DNA from: a virus
IMG/VR virus record: IMGVR_UViG_3300025087_000039
Coordinates: 1 to 64,000 of that record
Reading direction: 5' to 3' (one strand)
Length of the DNA: 64,000 bases
Positions 14,753 to 24,597 of this stretch are shown piece after piece. A program made the translations under genes and the position numbers. Numbering within the stretch: position 1 is the first letter of the stretch; the number at the start of each line of letters is the position of its first letter. The notes under the pieces are model-generated. The model made no database searches and had not been told where the DNA came from. It saw only the letters and a list, made by a program, of their open reading frames with translations.

Positions 14753-15340
14753 CTAACTTTTAAATCCAGAAATTAAAAAGATTTTTTTTCCTGGCTTTTT
14801 TGGATTTTCTATTGTGTATCTTTGAATATATCTATTATCAAAAATATTTTTATAACGATCTAGAACTTCTTCAATTGTTTTAAAAAATCTAACATGAGAT
14901 TCAAAATTAGAATTAGGAACTGAAATAATTATGACAGAATTTTTTGGAATTAGACTTAATACCTTTATGTCATCTTGAATGTGTTCTAATGTTTCCAATA
15001 AAATGAAAGTGTTATAATTTTCAAAACCATTCTTTTTATGAAATTCAAAAAGATCTATGTTCTCAAAATTAAATTCTGGATACATTTTTTTAGCTATGTT
15101 AATTGCAGTTTTAGAGAAATCAATTCCTGTGTATTTCTTAAATCCTTTTTTCTTTATTAGACTTGCTATTTTTCCAGTGCCACAACCAACATCTAAAATT
15201 ATTCGTTCTGAACAAATTGTTGGAATAGAGTCAACAGCTTTTTTATACAATTCATAATATCCACTTTCTTCAATATTTTTTAAATGCTTAGGATTTTTAT
15301 ATACCTTATCATAATATTCTGGAGGCATCTCTTTTTTCAT
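14753..15340 (-). CDS. SAM-dependent class I methyltransferase
   Basis: 195 residues. Motif I LDVGCGTGK (about 48-56), the acidic GIDFS at the end of strand 2 and ENIDLFEF support a small-molecule or sugar methyltransferase. Target unknown; the position within the glycosyltransferase cluster suggests a sugar. AAGGAG precedes ATG 15340. Confidence 0.8.
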   Translation of the reverse strand: MKKEMPPEYYDKVYKNPKHLKNIEESGYYELYKKAVDSIPTICSERIILDVGCGTGKIASLIKKKGFKKYTGIDFSKTAINIAKKMYPEFNFENIDLFEFHKKNGFENYNTFILLETLEHIQDDIKVLSLIPKNSVIIISVPNSNFESHVRFFKTIEEVLDRYKNIFDNRYIQRYTIENPKKPGKKIFLISGFKS

Positions 15341-15343
15341 TTT

Positions 15344-16267
15344 TTAGAAAAGCTCCTTTTTTATAATCTTAGTCATTTCTTTTATCCTATAATCATTACT
15401 TAAATATTGTTGTGCAAATTTATTTCCTTCTTTGGCTATTTTAGTTCTCTCTTTTTCATGTTCTAAATAATAAAAAATTTTATTTCTTAAATCAATTAAA
15501 TCAGAATATATAACCAAGTGTTTGCCGTCCTCTAACCCAATTCTTTCTAGATCGGGGGGACGGTCTGCTAAAACAAAAGTTCCACATCCAAGAAACTCAC
15601 TATATTTCATATTAAATGAGCCAAATATATTATTTGAGATCACAGCAATACTTGAGCGATTTATTGCGTTAATATATGCTTGATGAGTGACCCTTCTCAT
15701 ATAAACTTTTAATTTTGTTTTAGAAAGCATTTTATTTATTTTAGATCTATTAGGATAAACATCTGATCTTTGTGTCGAACTTGTAATTACGTCAAAAACT
15801 TTTTCTAACCCAAGTCTTTTATAAACTTCCATATCAGAAGAAAATGGTAAAAAATAAGATGGAACATTTATTCCATTTTTCTTAAGATCTTCAACCTGTC
15901 TATATTGTCTAACAAAAAATAAATCAAATTTATTTTTTTTCATAAATTCATGTTGTCTTGGCCAACTTCCTTTATAACCAGAAGGATGTTTTGGAAAATA
16001 ATCAACAACAAAATGAACCTTTGGAATATGTTTAACATCTTCCAATCCATTAAATTCTAAAGTATATCTTAAGCCACATGTAAAAACAAAATCAAAATTA
16101 TTACCATATTCGTTTATAACATCCATAACTCTTTTTTTTGGATCAAAGTTTGGAAACCCTGAACCATAAAAAACTACATCATGAAATTTAGCTATATCAT
16201 TTCTAAATCTCTGATGCCCCCAATTATAACGCCCAATTAAATTTGGGCTTAAAACTAAAATTCTCAT
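15344..16267 (-). CDS. Glycosyltransferase, CgeB-like GT-B
   Basis: 307 residues. The C-terminus has the pattern KYSEFLGCGTFVLADRP...GLEDGKHLVIYSD, typical of CgeB-like family-1 glycosyltransferases (the 'E...G...L' and 'F.dg.h...y' motifs). It overlaps neither neighbour and is only 4 bp from each. Substrate unknown. Confidence 0.75.
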   Translation of the reverse strand: MRILVLSPNLIGRYNWGHQRFRNDIAKFHDVVFYGSGFPNFDPKKRVMDVINEYGNNFDFVFTCGLRYTLEFNGLEDVKHIPKVHFVVDYFPKHPSGYKGSWPRQHEFMKKNKFDLFFVRQYRQVEDLKKNGINVPSYFLPFSSDMEVYKRLGLEKVFDVITSSTQRSDVYPNRSKINKMLSKTKLKVYMRRVTHQAYINAINRSSIAVISNNIFGSFNMKYSEFLGCGTFVLADRPPDLERIGLEDGKHLVIYSDLIDLRNKIFYYLEHEKERTKIAKEGNKFAQQYLSNDYRIKEMTKIIKKELF

Positions 16268-16270
16268 ATC

Positions 16271-16909
16271 TTAACCTCTTTTTTGAAAATTGGTAGAAAG
16301 CCAGCAATACCGAATCATTTTTCCCCTATTCTTTTCCAAAGTATATTTTTTTATATCATAACTATTATATAAATATGTTTTATCTATAAAAGGCATAATC
16401 TTATCAGTATACCATTTCTTATGAAAATCATCAAAAAGAACAATCGTTTTTTCTGTCACAAAATTTTCTAAAATAATTGGAATGTGATCGGGTCTATTTT
16501 TTGTTTGATCTATATCAATAAATACTAAATCAAAATCTCGTTTTTCATTTTTAAATTTATTCCAGACTGAAAAATTTTCATCTAATAAACCCTTTTTCTC
16601 AACAAATTTTTTTGTCTTCAATAACCAATCTTTATCAGTGTCTATAGACCAAATTTTCATATCTTTGGTTCCATAACGCTTTCGATAAAATCTTAAAATA
16701 TAAGATGAAAAACCACTGCCTAAATCCAATACACTTTTACAATTAAAAAGTTCCATTAAAATCAAAAGAAAAACTGAACATTCAATTGACGCAGCCGCAC
16801 CTCCACTTGAGATGGTTGTAATATATTCATTATATTCATCAATAATCCCTTCAAAATATTTTTCATATAAATCTTTAAAATTATTTTCTATTTTCTTTTC
16901 TATACCCAT
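16271..16909 (-). CDS. Class I SAM-dependent methyltransferase-like protein
   Basis: 212 residues. VLDLGSGFSSYIL (motif I), WSIDTDKDWL and DLVFIDIDQTKNRPDHI fit the Rossmann methyltransferase fold, in the style of O-methyltransferases attached to glycan clusters. FDDFHKKW follows as motif VI. Gene order suggests modification of the same glycan as its neighbours. Confidence 0.7.
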   Translation of the reverse strand: MGIEKKIENNFKDLYEKYFEGIIDEYNEYITTISSGGAAASIECSVFLLILMELFNCKSVLDLGSGFSSYILRFYRKRYGTKDMKIWSIDTDKDWLLKTKKFVEKKGLLDENFSVWNKFKNEKRDFDLVFIDIDQTKNRPDHIPIILENFVTEKTIVLFDDFHKKWYTDKIMPFIDKTYLYNSYDIKKYTLEKNRGKMIRYCWLSTNFQKRG

Positions 16910-16910
16910 T

Positions 16911-17258
16911 CTATCGTTCTCCAGTTATTTTTATTTTCTTTTGAACTTTTATAGCTTGAAAAATAGGAATGATTTTTTTTGATAAAACATACGGATTATC
17001 AGATGTAATTGGACCTTTAATATTTTTTAAAATCAATATTTCTTTGGCTTTAATATTTCTCCAGAAAAATATACTTTTAACTTGACAATAATAAGTACAT
17101 CTTTTTAATTCTTTATTATATTTAAAAAGAATTCGATATGTCATTTCTCCATATCTATTTTTTAGATCTTTATTAATATCAAAAACAATGTCAGATATTA
17201 ACAAATCTGAATATCTAAAAACTCGACCTTTTTTATCAATTCTCTTTTGAACAATCAT
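16911..17258 (-). CDS. Unknown small basic protein
   Basis: 115 residues, rich in Lys/Arg and beta-prone (alternating hydrophobic and charged). No known motif. Lies between the methyltransferase and the second LmbE-like deacetylase. ATG 17258 is preceded by AAGGGCG. Confidence 0.6.
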   Translation of the reverse strand: MIVQKRIDKKGRVFRYSDLLISDIVFDINKDLKNRYGEMTYRILFKYNKELKRCTYYCQVKSIFFWRNIKAKEILILKNIKGPITSDNPYVLSKKIIPIFQAIKVQKKIKITGER

Positions 17259-17273
17259 TGTTCACGCCCTTAA

Positions 17274-17873
17274 TTAAAAAGGATATTGAAGTTTTCTTAC
17301 GATAAAGCCTTCAGCGTATAAATCAGGCTCAGTGGATATTTCACTTGCCCAAAAAGATTCTCTTCTATCTATAAGATTGTGATTAATTGCATTTAACTCA
17401 AGTTGACTTTTAAAACAATCAACAATTTTTCTTTTTCTTTCTTTATCAATTATATTATAAACTGTAGGATAAAAATCATATGTTGAACCGCTGGAATAAA
17501 AGAATGTTGTCAAATTTCTTTTTCTTCCTACCGACCGGCCTATAAAAGCGGCTTGAACATGATGCTGATGGCTATCTTTTTCAAACATTGAAAAAATAAT
17601 ATCTGGCTTAATCAAATCTAATTCACCTATAATATCTGATGGGTCTAAAATATCTCCAGTAAAAAGAAAAATTCTATCTCTTGAAATTTTCATTAAATCG
17701 GAAGCACATATTTGTTCTTGAATTCTTATCTCTGGATCTCCAGTTCTTGTTTCATCACTATTTAAAATTGCTAAATAAACTTCATCATTTTTATCTATAT
17801 GTTTATTTAATGTTCCGGAACATGCAACTTCTATATCATCAAAATGAGCTCCAATTGCTAAAATTCTTTTCAT
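17274..17873 (-). CDS. LmbE/PIG-L-type deacetylase (variant metal motif)
   Basis: 199 residues from ATG 17873, which follows AAGGAG; a GTG at 17879 is the alternative. The zinc motif is AHFDDIE (residues about 9-15) instead of the usual AHPDDE, and DSHQHH carries the distal histidines. The other segments (LNSDETRTGD, PDIIFSMF) fit the fold. It probably deacetylates an N-acetylated sugar. Adjacent to two beta-helix acyltransferases, which together could swap an acetyl for another acyl group on an amino sugar. Confidence 0.75.
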   Translation of the reverse strand: MKRILAIGAHFDDIEVACSGTLNKHIDKNDEVYLAILNSDETRTGDPEIRIQEQICASDLMKISRDRIFLFTGDILDPSDIIGELDLIKPDIIFSMFEKDSHQHHVQAAFIGRSVGRKRNLTTFFYSSGSTYDFYPTVYNIIDKERKRKIVDCFKSQLELNAINHNLIDRRESFWASEISTEPDLYAEGFIVRKLQYPF

Positions 17874-17883
17874 ATTCACTCCT

Positions 17884-18657
17884 TCAAAAATTCCAATTTT
17901 CTATATATTCTTTTTGTTTTTTTAATGGAGTCCCATAATAAATTCCAGACTCCGTAATATTTTTATAAACATTTGATCCCATTCCAATAATAACATTATC
18001 ACAGATAGAAACTTTATTTTTTATATTTGTTCCCACCCCAACCCAACAATTATTTCCTATTCTAACTGACCCAGAAATTATGCAACCATTTCCAATTACT
18101 GTGTTATCTTCAATAATACAATTGTGCCCAATATTAGAAAGGGCTCCAATATATATATTATTTCCAATGATCGTATCATCTAAAACTCCTCTATGTATTA
18201 CAGAGTGAGCCCCAATAATCACATTATCTCCAATAAATAAATTTCCTATATGAATCATTTGAATTTTAATTTTATTTTCGGAATCATCTAATCCAAACGC
18301 TAAATGTAATCCCTCAGCTCCTAACACAGAACTTATATGAATTGAACCATTTTTTCCTATTGATATTTTAGCCCTTGGTTTGTTTCTATTTATAAAATTA
18401 TGTAAAATTGAAAATGAATATAATACATTGGACACAAAATAAAATTTAACAAATTTATGGTTTAAAAAATTGTCATTACTATCTGCTAAATGAAACTCTA
18501 ATTTTTCATCAGCTAAAATATGAACAGGAAAATTTATATCAATTAGATATTTTAAATATGTCAAATCTTTAATATATGAAACGCAGTCTGGTTTCAAAAA
18601 TTTTATTGAGCATGTTTTTTTATCTAATAAATCTTTAAATAATGACATTTCAATCAT
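17884..18657 (-). CDS. Left-handed beta-helix acyltransferase (LpxD-like)
   Basis: 257 residues. An N-terminal alpha/beta part (1-75) is followed by hexapeptide repeats of the form (I/V)G(N/D)(N)xxIG from about 100 to 240, e.g. IGDNVIIGAHSVIHRG and IGNNCWVGVGTNI. The long N-terminal domain recalls LpxD, which N-acylates UDP-glucosamine derivatives, but the acyl donor cannot be told. Start ATG 18657 overlaps the stop of the upstream acyltransferase gene. Confidence 0.8.
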   Translation of the reverse strand: MIEMSLFKDLLDKKTCSIKFLKPDCVSYIKDLTYLKYLIDINFPVHILADEKLEFHLADSNDNFLNHKFVKFYFVSNVLYSFSILHNFINRNKPRAKISIGKNGSIHISSVLGAEGLHLAFGLDDSENKIKIQMIHIGNLFIGDNVIIGAHSVIHRGVLDDTIIGNNIYIGALSNIGHNCIIEDNTVIGNGCIISGSVRIGNNCWVGVGTNIKNKVSICDNVIIGMGSNVYKNITESGIYYGTPLKKQKEYIENWNF

Positions 18658-19195
18658 TTTTATTTATCACTTTCTTTGCAGGAATGCCGATATATGTAGA
18701 GTTTTTGTCACAGTTTTTATTTACAAAACTCATCGCTCCAATAATTGTATTATGACCAATATGAACTCCTGGACCGATCACAGCATTTGTACCTATATAA
18801 CAATTTTTTTCTATCTTTATATATTTTGAATGATCCCCCTTAACATCAGAAAATATTGTCATAACATTTGGAGATAAAAAACAATTATGTCCTATATGGA
18901 TATTTCTACAAATTGTAGAATTAAATCTCAAAGTTGTATTTGAACCAACCACATTATCACCAGAAGATTTCACAAAACTATCGATTGAAACCCCATTAAA
19001 AATACATGTATTTTCTTGTAATAAAACATAATTTTTTAGAGATACATCGTCTCCACAAATCACACCTTCTTCGATAATACAAAATTTTCCAATTTTAAAA
19101 TTTTTTCCTTTGATAAAACTTTTATGAATATAATTTTGCTTAAAGATTCTTTGATAAATTCTCCATAGATGAAAAAATATTTTTTTATCAGTCAT
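18650..19195 (-). CDS. Left-handed beta-helix acyltransferase
   Basis: 181 residues from ATG 19195 (GGAGG upstream, ATGA overlap with the preceding gene). Hexapeptide repeats run from about residue 35 to 165 (IGHNCFLSPNVMT, IGTNAVIGPGVHIGHNTIIG), ending in the IGIPAKKV signature common to sugar O-acetyltransferases. Probably acetylates a glycan sugar. Confidence 0.8.
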   Translation of the reverse strand: MTDKKIFFHLWRIYQRIFKQNYIHKSFIKGKNFKIGKFCIIEEGVICGDDVSLKNYVLLQENTCIFNGVSIDSFVKSSGDNVVGSNTTLRFNSTICRNIHIGHNCFLSPNVMTIFSDVKGDHSKYIKIEKNCYIGTNAVIGPGVHIGHNTIIGAMSFVNKNCDKNSTYIGIPAKKVINKND

Positions 19196-19938
19196 TCTAA
19201 TTTCCTCCATGAAATAAATTGTTCTCTTCCTGGTGTCACCTTAGAAAAATGATTTGCATCTCTCCAATACTTTCCTCTTTTACCCCAAACTAATCTAGCG
19301 TCTCCAGGTTTGCCATAAATACCATATTTCCATTTCATTATAAAATCCGACATTTTTGGATTCTTAAATCTAAATTGTTTTTCTGGGTTTTTATCATCAA
19401 CCATCATGGTTCGTCCTGTTTTGACAAATTCTCCCCTTATCAAAACAGGGTTTAACCCAAATTGTTTTTTTTGATCATCCGCCACAAAAAAACCTTCTTC
19501 GTTATATCTATATTTCGTATTAAATATTCTTGGGGTTAAAACATTTGGAATTGGTTCTTTATAGAGTCTCAAACATGCAAGGTCTTTGTATTTATTCATA
19601 ATTTCTATCATGTGATCAACATCGACTTTTCGGTGAACAATCCAATCATCCTCTAAATGAAAAACCCAAGGTGATTCAACTTGATCCCATGTCCATCTAA
19701 CAGCCTTAGGAAAAGATGGTTCTTTAGATATATTATATACGACCTTTTTGAAATGATTTTTACAAACTTCTAAAACATCATTCGCTGTAGCCTTGCCATT
19801 TCCCAAAGGGTCAATATTTACAATTAATCTATATCTATCTGGATTTTTATAAAACATACTTTTGAAAAATGATTTCAAAGTTCCTCTAACAATTTCCGGT
19901 CTTAACACAGATGTCATAGTGATATCTATTTTATCCAT
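19192..19938 (-). CDS. Glycosyltransferase, GT-A type
   Basis: 248 residues. The N-terminal strand (ITMTSVLRPEIVRGTLKS) and FHLEDDWIV (about 90-98), where EDD replaces the DxD metal motif, place it in the GT-A fold. The protein starts directly at the end of the GT-D gene upstream. Sugar donor unknown. Confidence 0.75.
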   Translation of the reverse strand: MDKIDITMTSVLRPEIVRGTLKSFFKSMFYKNPDRYRLIVNIDPLGNGKATANDVLEVCKNHFKKVVYNISKEPSFPKAVRWTWDQVESPWVFHLEDDWIVHRKVDVDHMIEIMNKYKDLACLRLYKEPIPNVLTPRIFNTKYRYNEEGFFVADDQKKQFGLNPVLIRGEFVKTGRTMMVDDKNPEKQFRFKNPKMSDFIMKWKYGIYGKPGDARLVWGKRGKYWRDANHFSKVTPGREQFISWRKLE

Positions 19939-20793
19939 TTATAAATACCTCTGGAATTTTTTTGCTTTTTTTTTTAAAATGAATTCATATTGATTATCCG
20001 GATTTTTGCCAATAAACTCTTTTAATCTCACAGGAATATCTTTCTTTAGCCAATAGTCATAGACAAAACCTAAATCAAAAGATCTTCCGCCATATTCTTT
20101 TATCACTCCAGAATATATTCTCCCTAATTCTCCAGCTGAAACCAACCACATATCATAATAATTTGCTTTTTCTGAAATCTCTTTAATCACAGTATTAAAT
20201 GACTTTTCATACTGATTTTGCCATTGTGATGGGATTTCTATACATTCTGAGGCGCATTCTAATTCTTGTAAAATGTCAATTATTTTTTTATTTGTTCCTA
20301 TACAACAAACTCGTTTACCTTTTAATAAATCGATTAAATTCATTTTATTTTTACTAATTCTTAAAACAGATAAAAAATTTATTTCTGGATTACAATAATT
20401 TTTATTATCAAATTCAGCATCATTATATATTTCATACCACAATTTTAATTTCATAATGGTTTGTTTATGCATTGGCTTTTTTGGCCCTCTAAGCCTGGGC
20501 CAAAAATATTCCGTAAAATATATTTCTGGGGTATCAATATAATTTGCCGTTCTTGCAGCCCATCCCCACCATTCTAAAATATCACCAGACAGTTCAATAG
20601 GAAAACCTTCTTTTAAAGATATTTCACTTAGTTGATTATGATTTCCTCTTGTAACAGATTCAATAAATTTTAATCCACCGTCACCAAATCTAATCAAAGA
20701 AAAAGGGATTTTATTTTCTATACATTTTTTTAAATCATTTAAAATTTCTTCGATAGAAAAAAGATATCTTCCTTTCATAATTTCTATTGACAT
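19939..20793 (-). CDS. Glycosyltransferase, GT-D type (DUF1792-like)
   Basis: 284 residues. SLIRFGDGG (about 36-44) corresponds to the 'RFGDGE' signature of the GT-D fold first seen in streptococcal glycan glucosyltransferases; the last residue is Gly in place of Glu, which is unusual. Downstream KRVCCIGTNKK and WLVSAGELGRI complete the nucleotide-sugar site. Cooperation with neighbouring transferases is inferred. Confidence 0.7.
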   Translation of the reverse strand: MSIEIMKGRYLFSIEEILNDLKKCIENKIPFSLIRFGDGGLKFIESVTRGNHNQLSEISLKEGFPIELSGDILEWWGWAARTANYIDTPEIYFTEYFWPRLRGPKKPMHKQTIMKLKLWYEIYNDAEFDNKNYCNPEINFLSVLRISKNKMNLIDLLKGKRVCCIGTNKKIIDILQELECASECIEIPSQWQNQYEKSFNTVIKEISEKANYYDMWLVSAGELGRIYSGVIKEYGGRSFDLGFVYDYWLKKDIPVRLKEFIGKNPDNQYEFILKKKAKKFQRYL

Positions 20794-20795
20794 AA

Positions 20796-21779
20796 TTATT
20801 TTAATTCCTCCAAAAGTTTTACAAACTTTTTCATATTATATTCTCGACTTCCTAAAGAGATAATTTCCTCCCTTCCTTTTTTTCCTAATTCAAATCTTTT
20901 TTTAGAATTAATAATTATCTTTTCCACACTTCGTCTAAAACTTTCAAAATTATTTTCTGAAACCACTCCAGAGTGATTATGTATTAAATAATCCTTTGTT
21001 CCAGATAATTCCGCATTTATTCCAACGACACAACATTCTGTCAACATAGCTTCAGCTGGAGGGATATGTAATCCTTCAAGACACGTTGGAGCTAACCATA
21101 CATTTATAGAATTATAAATCTCATTTTTTTCTTCAATTGAAGGAGTTTTTACGTATCGATCAATTACAGAGTCTGTCATTTTATCTGTTCCGTACATATA
21201 TAACTTTGTTTTATATTTATCTTTAAATTCACTTTGAATTTTTAAAATCCAGTCAGATCTTTTTGTTTTATGTTTTGTATGATATAATCCACCTAGAACA
21301 ATTTCATTATTATTTTTTCTTAAATTCATTGGATATTGTTCATTAAAATCATAACCAGGTCTAATAACGAAAGAACGAATATTAAATTTTTCAATATAAT
21401 TTTGTAAGCCTATACTATTTACAACTTTTATCGTTGGAACATTTAATATATTTTTTATGATAACATTTTCATCCATTTTCCATGTTTCCCAGCCTCTTAT
21501 CCAATGTATTTTTTTCCCACACCTCTGAGGAATATTCAATGTCGACTTGACTGTTTTATATCCTGTCGCAATTATAAAATCAGCATCAGGAATTTGATTT
21601 TCTCTTTTTATTGAAAGATAATCGCATTTAATTGGAGTCCAATTATAACCAATTTTTGTATTATCAATAATTGTTACCTCGTTTCCCAACTTAGCCAAAG
21701 TATTTGCAGATCTAACTATAGTATGTGACCCACCATTATTTCCGAGACCACAATTCAACAAATTAAAAATAATTTTCAT
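20796..21779 (-). CDS. Glycosyltransferase family 4 (GT-B)
   Basis: 327 residues. GGSHTIVRSANTLAKLGNEV at the N-terminus and CLEGLHIPPAEAMLTECCVV near residue 245 give the classical GT4 'EG.....EAM' signature. DYLIHNHSGVV follows. Probably adds a hexose to a growing glycan. The gene abuts its neighbours with 1-3 bp spacing. Confidence 0.85.
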   Translation of the reverse strand: MKIIFNLLNCGLGNNGGSHTIVRSANTLAKLGNEVTIIDNTKIGYNWTPIKCDYLSIKRENQIPDADFIIATGYKTVKSTLNIPQRCGKKIHWIRGWETWKMDENVIIKNILNVPTIKVVNSIGLQNYIEKFNIRSFVIRPGYDFNEQYPMNLRKNNNEIVLGGLYHTKHKTKRSDWILKIQSEFKDKYKTKLYMYGTDKMTDSVIDRYVKTPSIEEKNEIYNSINVWLAPTCLEGLHIPPAEAMLTECCVVGINAELSGTKDYLIHNHSGVVSENNFESFRRSVEKIIINSKKRFELGKKGREEIISLGSREYNMKKFVKLLEELK

Positions 21780-22565
21780 TTAAAAAGTTCTCCTGAATAT
21801 TTTTGTCTTCATAGGATTTATTAAAGATATCTGATCATTAGTACATTTTTCATTAATAAGGATTGTTGGTTTTTTAAGCAAAAGACTTAATTTAGTAATA
21901 TCCGAATTTAAGTTTCCAATGCTTAGAGAAGATAATTTTAATGACTCAATAATACAACCTAATTTTGTAAGATTTTTACTTTCTTGAATCTTAGATATTT
22001 GTATATTCTTTCGTTTTATATTTACATTTTCTGAACTATTAATAATAAATCTTTCATTATTTTCTTTAAACATTACTTCAAATACTTTATCTAAAATACT
22101 TATTTTTTTTATAGCATCAAAATCTATAAAAATATTTTTTTTATCATATTTCAATGTGTCATGAATAAAAGCTTCATTGTCTCTTCTTGGTAAAAAATCA
22201 TAAAGCATTTTACTTCGAGGAAATTGCCACTTTACCTTATAATTAAAAGAATGTATTCTTGGAAAAAAATGATTTTCTATTTTAAATTTTCCTGAATATT
22301 TTGACTTAAATTTTTCTGACATTTTTATATATTCATCATTTGTTATTTCCGTATCTCTAAACATCTCAGAATTATTATCATCAAAATATAAAGGGATTAA
22401 AAAATCAACATATCTTCCATATAAATCAAATCTCTCTGGTCTTGTAAAAACAGCTATTTGACTTTTAGGATTTTTTCTTTTTGTATAAATGCAAAACGGA
22501 GCAAAATATAACATCTCCCATTCTAAAGAACCTATAAAAGGGCCAAATAAAAATATCGAATTCAT
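21780..22565 (-). CDS. Glycosyltransferase-like paralogue A
   Basis: 261 residues. N-terminus FLFGPFIGSLEWEMLYFAPF, then FTRPERFDLYGRYVDFLIPL, nearly the same arrangement as the next gene. The C-terminal KLSLLLKKPTILI resembles a GT-B donor region. Tandem duplication with 22565-23455 is clear; the enzymatic call is inferred from context. Confidence 0.6.
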   Translation of the reverse strand: MNSIFLFGPFIGSLEWEMLYFAPFCIYTKRKNPKSQIAVFTRPERFDLYGRYVDFLIPLYFDDNNSEMFRDTEITNDEYIKMSEKFKSKYSGKFKIENHFFPRIHSFNYKVKWQFPRSKMLYDFLPRRDNEAFIHDTLKYDKKNIFIDFDAIKKISILDKVFEVMFKENNERFIINSSENVNIKRKNIQISKIQESKNLTKLGCIIESLKLSSLSIGNLNSDITKLSLLLKKPTILINEKCTNDQISLINPMKTKIFRRTF

Positions 22566-23455
22566 TATTTATTCCTTAGAATTTTTGACATTATTTTCAA
22601 AACTTTTTCAGGTGGGATATTATAATATCTATCATCGATAAAAGTTATAGGAGTCTTTTTATAATTATAATCTAAAGTATGAAATCTTTTTTGATCTCCC
22701 CATTCTAAAACTTCTGTTCCTAAAGATAAAGATAAATTTGGAATAGAGGATTGACTTCCACAAGTCAAAATAGAATTTTTTATGCACTCTATAGTGATGC
22801 CGATTAAAGAAGAATCTTTAGTTAATTTAAAATTATTTATATCTAAAAATCTTTCTTTTGAATCTGGAATATATTCTGGAGCTTTTCCACAAATTATAAA
22901 ATTAAATCTATTATATAAATCGCTTTGATATAATAAATCATAAAACTCATTCCAATATTTCCAGTTTCTTTTAAATCCTCTTCGAAATCTAGAACCCAAA
23001 ACTACATTTTTTTTACCATTTGAAATATATTTATTTACTATAATTAAATTATCTTTTCTTGGCTTAAATTCATGAATCATTTTTCCACGTGGAAATTGAT
23101 GCTTATTTAAATGATGAGGCTTTTCTATCTTCGGATAAAGATGTTCAACAATATCATATTGATTCATATACTTATCATGAAAATTTGTTATTAGTTTATA
23201 ATAACCTGTTAATGGATAACCCTCTAATCTAAAACAGTTTCCTTTATATTTTGTAAAATCTCCATCAATTCTTAAAGGAACAAAAATATCAGAGTATTGT
23301 CCATAAAGATCAAAAGTGTCTTCCCTTGTATAAACGATAAGTTTAACTTTATTTTTATATTTAGAAATTTTATTCCAAATTACAAAAGGGGCAAAACGCA
23401 AAACTTGCCAGCCCAATTCCCCTATAAATGGTCCAGCTAAAATTGCTTTTTCCAT
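22565..23455 (-). CDS. Glycosyltransferase-like paralogue B
   Basis: 296 residues from ATG 23455 (overlapping the previous stop, TAATG). GPFIGELGWQVLRFAPF and YTREDTFDLYGQYSDIFVPL match paralogue A; GSQSSIPNLSLSLGTEVLEWG near residue 245 looks like the heptosyltransferase/GT9-type segment in which a 'S.pshla..lg' loop binds the donor. It probably arose by tandem duplication. Confidence 0.65.
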   Translation of the reverse strand: MEKAILAGPFIGELGWQVLRFAPFVIWNKISKYKNKVKLIVYTREDTFDLYGQYSDIFVPLRIDGDFTKYKGNCFRLEGYPLTGYYKLITNFHDKYMNQYDIVEHLYPKIEKPHHLNKHQFPRGKMIHEFKPRKDNLIIVNKYISNGKKNVVLGSRFRRGFKRNWKYWNEFYDLLYQSDLYNRFNFIICGKAPEYIPDSKERFLDINNFKLTKDSSLIGITIECIKNSILTCGSQSSIPNLSLSLGTEVLEWGDQKRFHTLDYNYKKTPITFIDDRYYNIPPEKVLKIMSKILRNK

Positions 23456-23745
23456 TAATACCAATTCCCTTTGGCTTTTCTAATTTTTATTTCTAAAGAA
23501 ATTTCTGTTCTTAATTTTTGAATACAAGGGTGTTTTATATTACCTGTTCTAAATCCGGTTCCTGTTAAATAATTCATAACGATTCTTAGTTTTTCTTTTT
23601 TAGTAGAACTTAAAGAACCTAAATATTCTCTTAATTTTTTACAATTTTTTTCTGGCTCTTCTGTCCATTTTCCTAAAAGAGATTCACGTACCTTTTGCCA
23701 TACAGGATCTTTTACTAAATTTGATATTGAATCCTTTTTATCCAT
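23455..23745 (-). CDS. Unknown small basic protein
   Basis: 96 residues, helical, Lys-rich. No motif. Sits between glycosyltransferase genes and is translationally coupled to the following one by a TAATG overlap. Confidence 0.6.
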   Translation of the reverse strand: MDKKDSISNLVKDPVWQKVRESLLGKWTEEPEKNCKKLREYLGSLSSTKKEKLRIVMNYLTGTGFRTGNIKHPCIQKLRTEISLEIKIRKAKGNWY

Positions 23746-23748
23746 TAT

Positions 23749-24579
23749 TTACCATCCTTTGACAATATCTCTTCTGGACTCAATAAATTTATAAAAACTA
23801 TCAAAATCCATCTTAGAAATATTTTCATCTGATTCCTGAAATCTTATTCTTTTTAAAGCTTCTTTTTTATCTTTAATTTTAGTTAATTGATTACAAACAC
23901 TTCCGCAAATAGCTCCACAATGATAAGCTAATTTTGTTTGTATTCCAAGAATATAATTTTTTCCGCCTGACTTTTTATCCATCAAATGCCAATACATTTG
24001 ATCATGTTTTTTATTGTGTCCAACTAATGATCTTAAATCCAATAAACCGACATCTTCAAAAAAATTGCTTCTTGTTGTCCATAAACCAGACCCACCTAAT
24101 TTTCCAGTCACGGCAGAAATATCTGTAGTTCCTAAATCCAATGGAATTTTTGGCTTGATCCCACCTGGGCATTGGCTAATAATTTTAATATGATTTAAAT
24201 TTGTTTTATTTACAATTTTCCAAACTCTTTTAATTTTCTCATCCCATTCTGGAGTTACGATCATATCATTATCCATTAATACAAGAAAAGAAAATTCATT
24301 TTTCTTTGGATCTTGCATATGTTGAAGACCAAACATATTACTTGAAACAGCTTTTGAAAAAGCAAAAAATGTGGATGATGGAGTGTTGAAAGTAACCTGT
24401 TTAATAATTCCGCTTTTATATAATTCATTAAAATATGAAAAATGCTCATCAATTCTATAAGAAGTTAAATTATCATAAATATAAATATGAAACTCTTCCT
24501 TAGAATGCTTGACAATGGATTCAATACATTTTTGGGTAATGGCCAAACGGTTTCTACAAGTTATCATAATTTTATACAT
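23749..24579 (-). CDS. Glycosyltransferase family 2 (GT-A)
   Basis: 276 residues. MITCRNRLAITQKCIESI at the N-terminus and LVLMDNDMIVTPEWD (DND as DxD motif, about 100-102) are GT2 features. ATG 24579 follows GAGGAAAA. Transfers a sugar from a nucleotide donor; acceptor unknown. Confidence 0.8.
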   Translation of the reverse strand: MYKIMITCRNRLAITQKCIESIVKHSKEEFHIYIYDNLTSYRIDEHFSYFNELYKSGIIKQVTFNTPSSTFFAFSKAVSSNMFGLQHMQDPKKNEFSFLVLMDNDMIVTPEWDEKIKRVWKIVNKTNLNHIKIISQCPGGIKPKIPLDLGTTDISAVTGKLGGSGLWTTRSNFFEDVGLLDLRSLVGHNKKHDQMYWHLMDKKSGGKNYILGIQTKLAYHCGAICGSVCNQLTKIKDKKEALKRIRFQESDENISKMDFDSFYKFIESRRDIVKGW

Positions 24580-24597
24580 TGAATTATTTTCCTCGCC

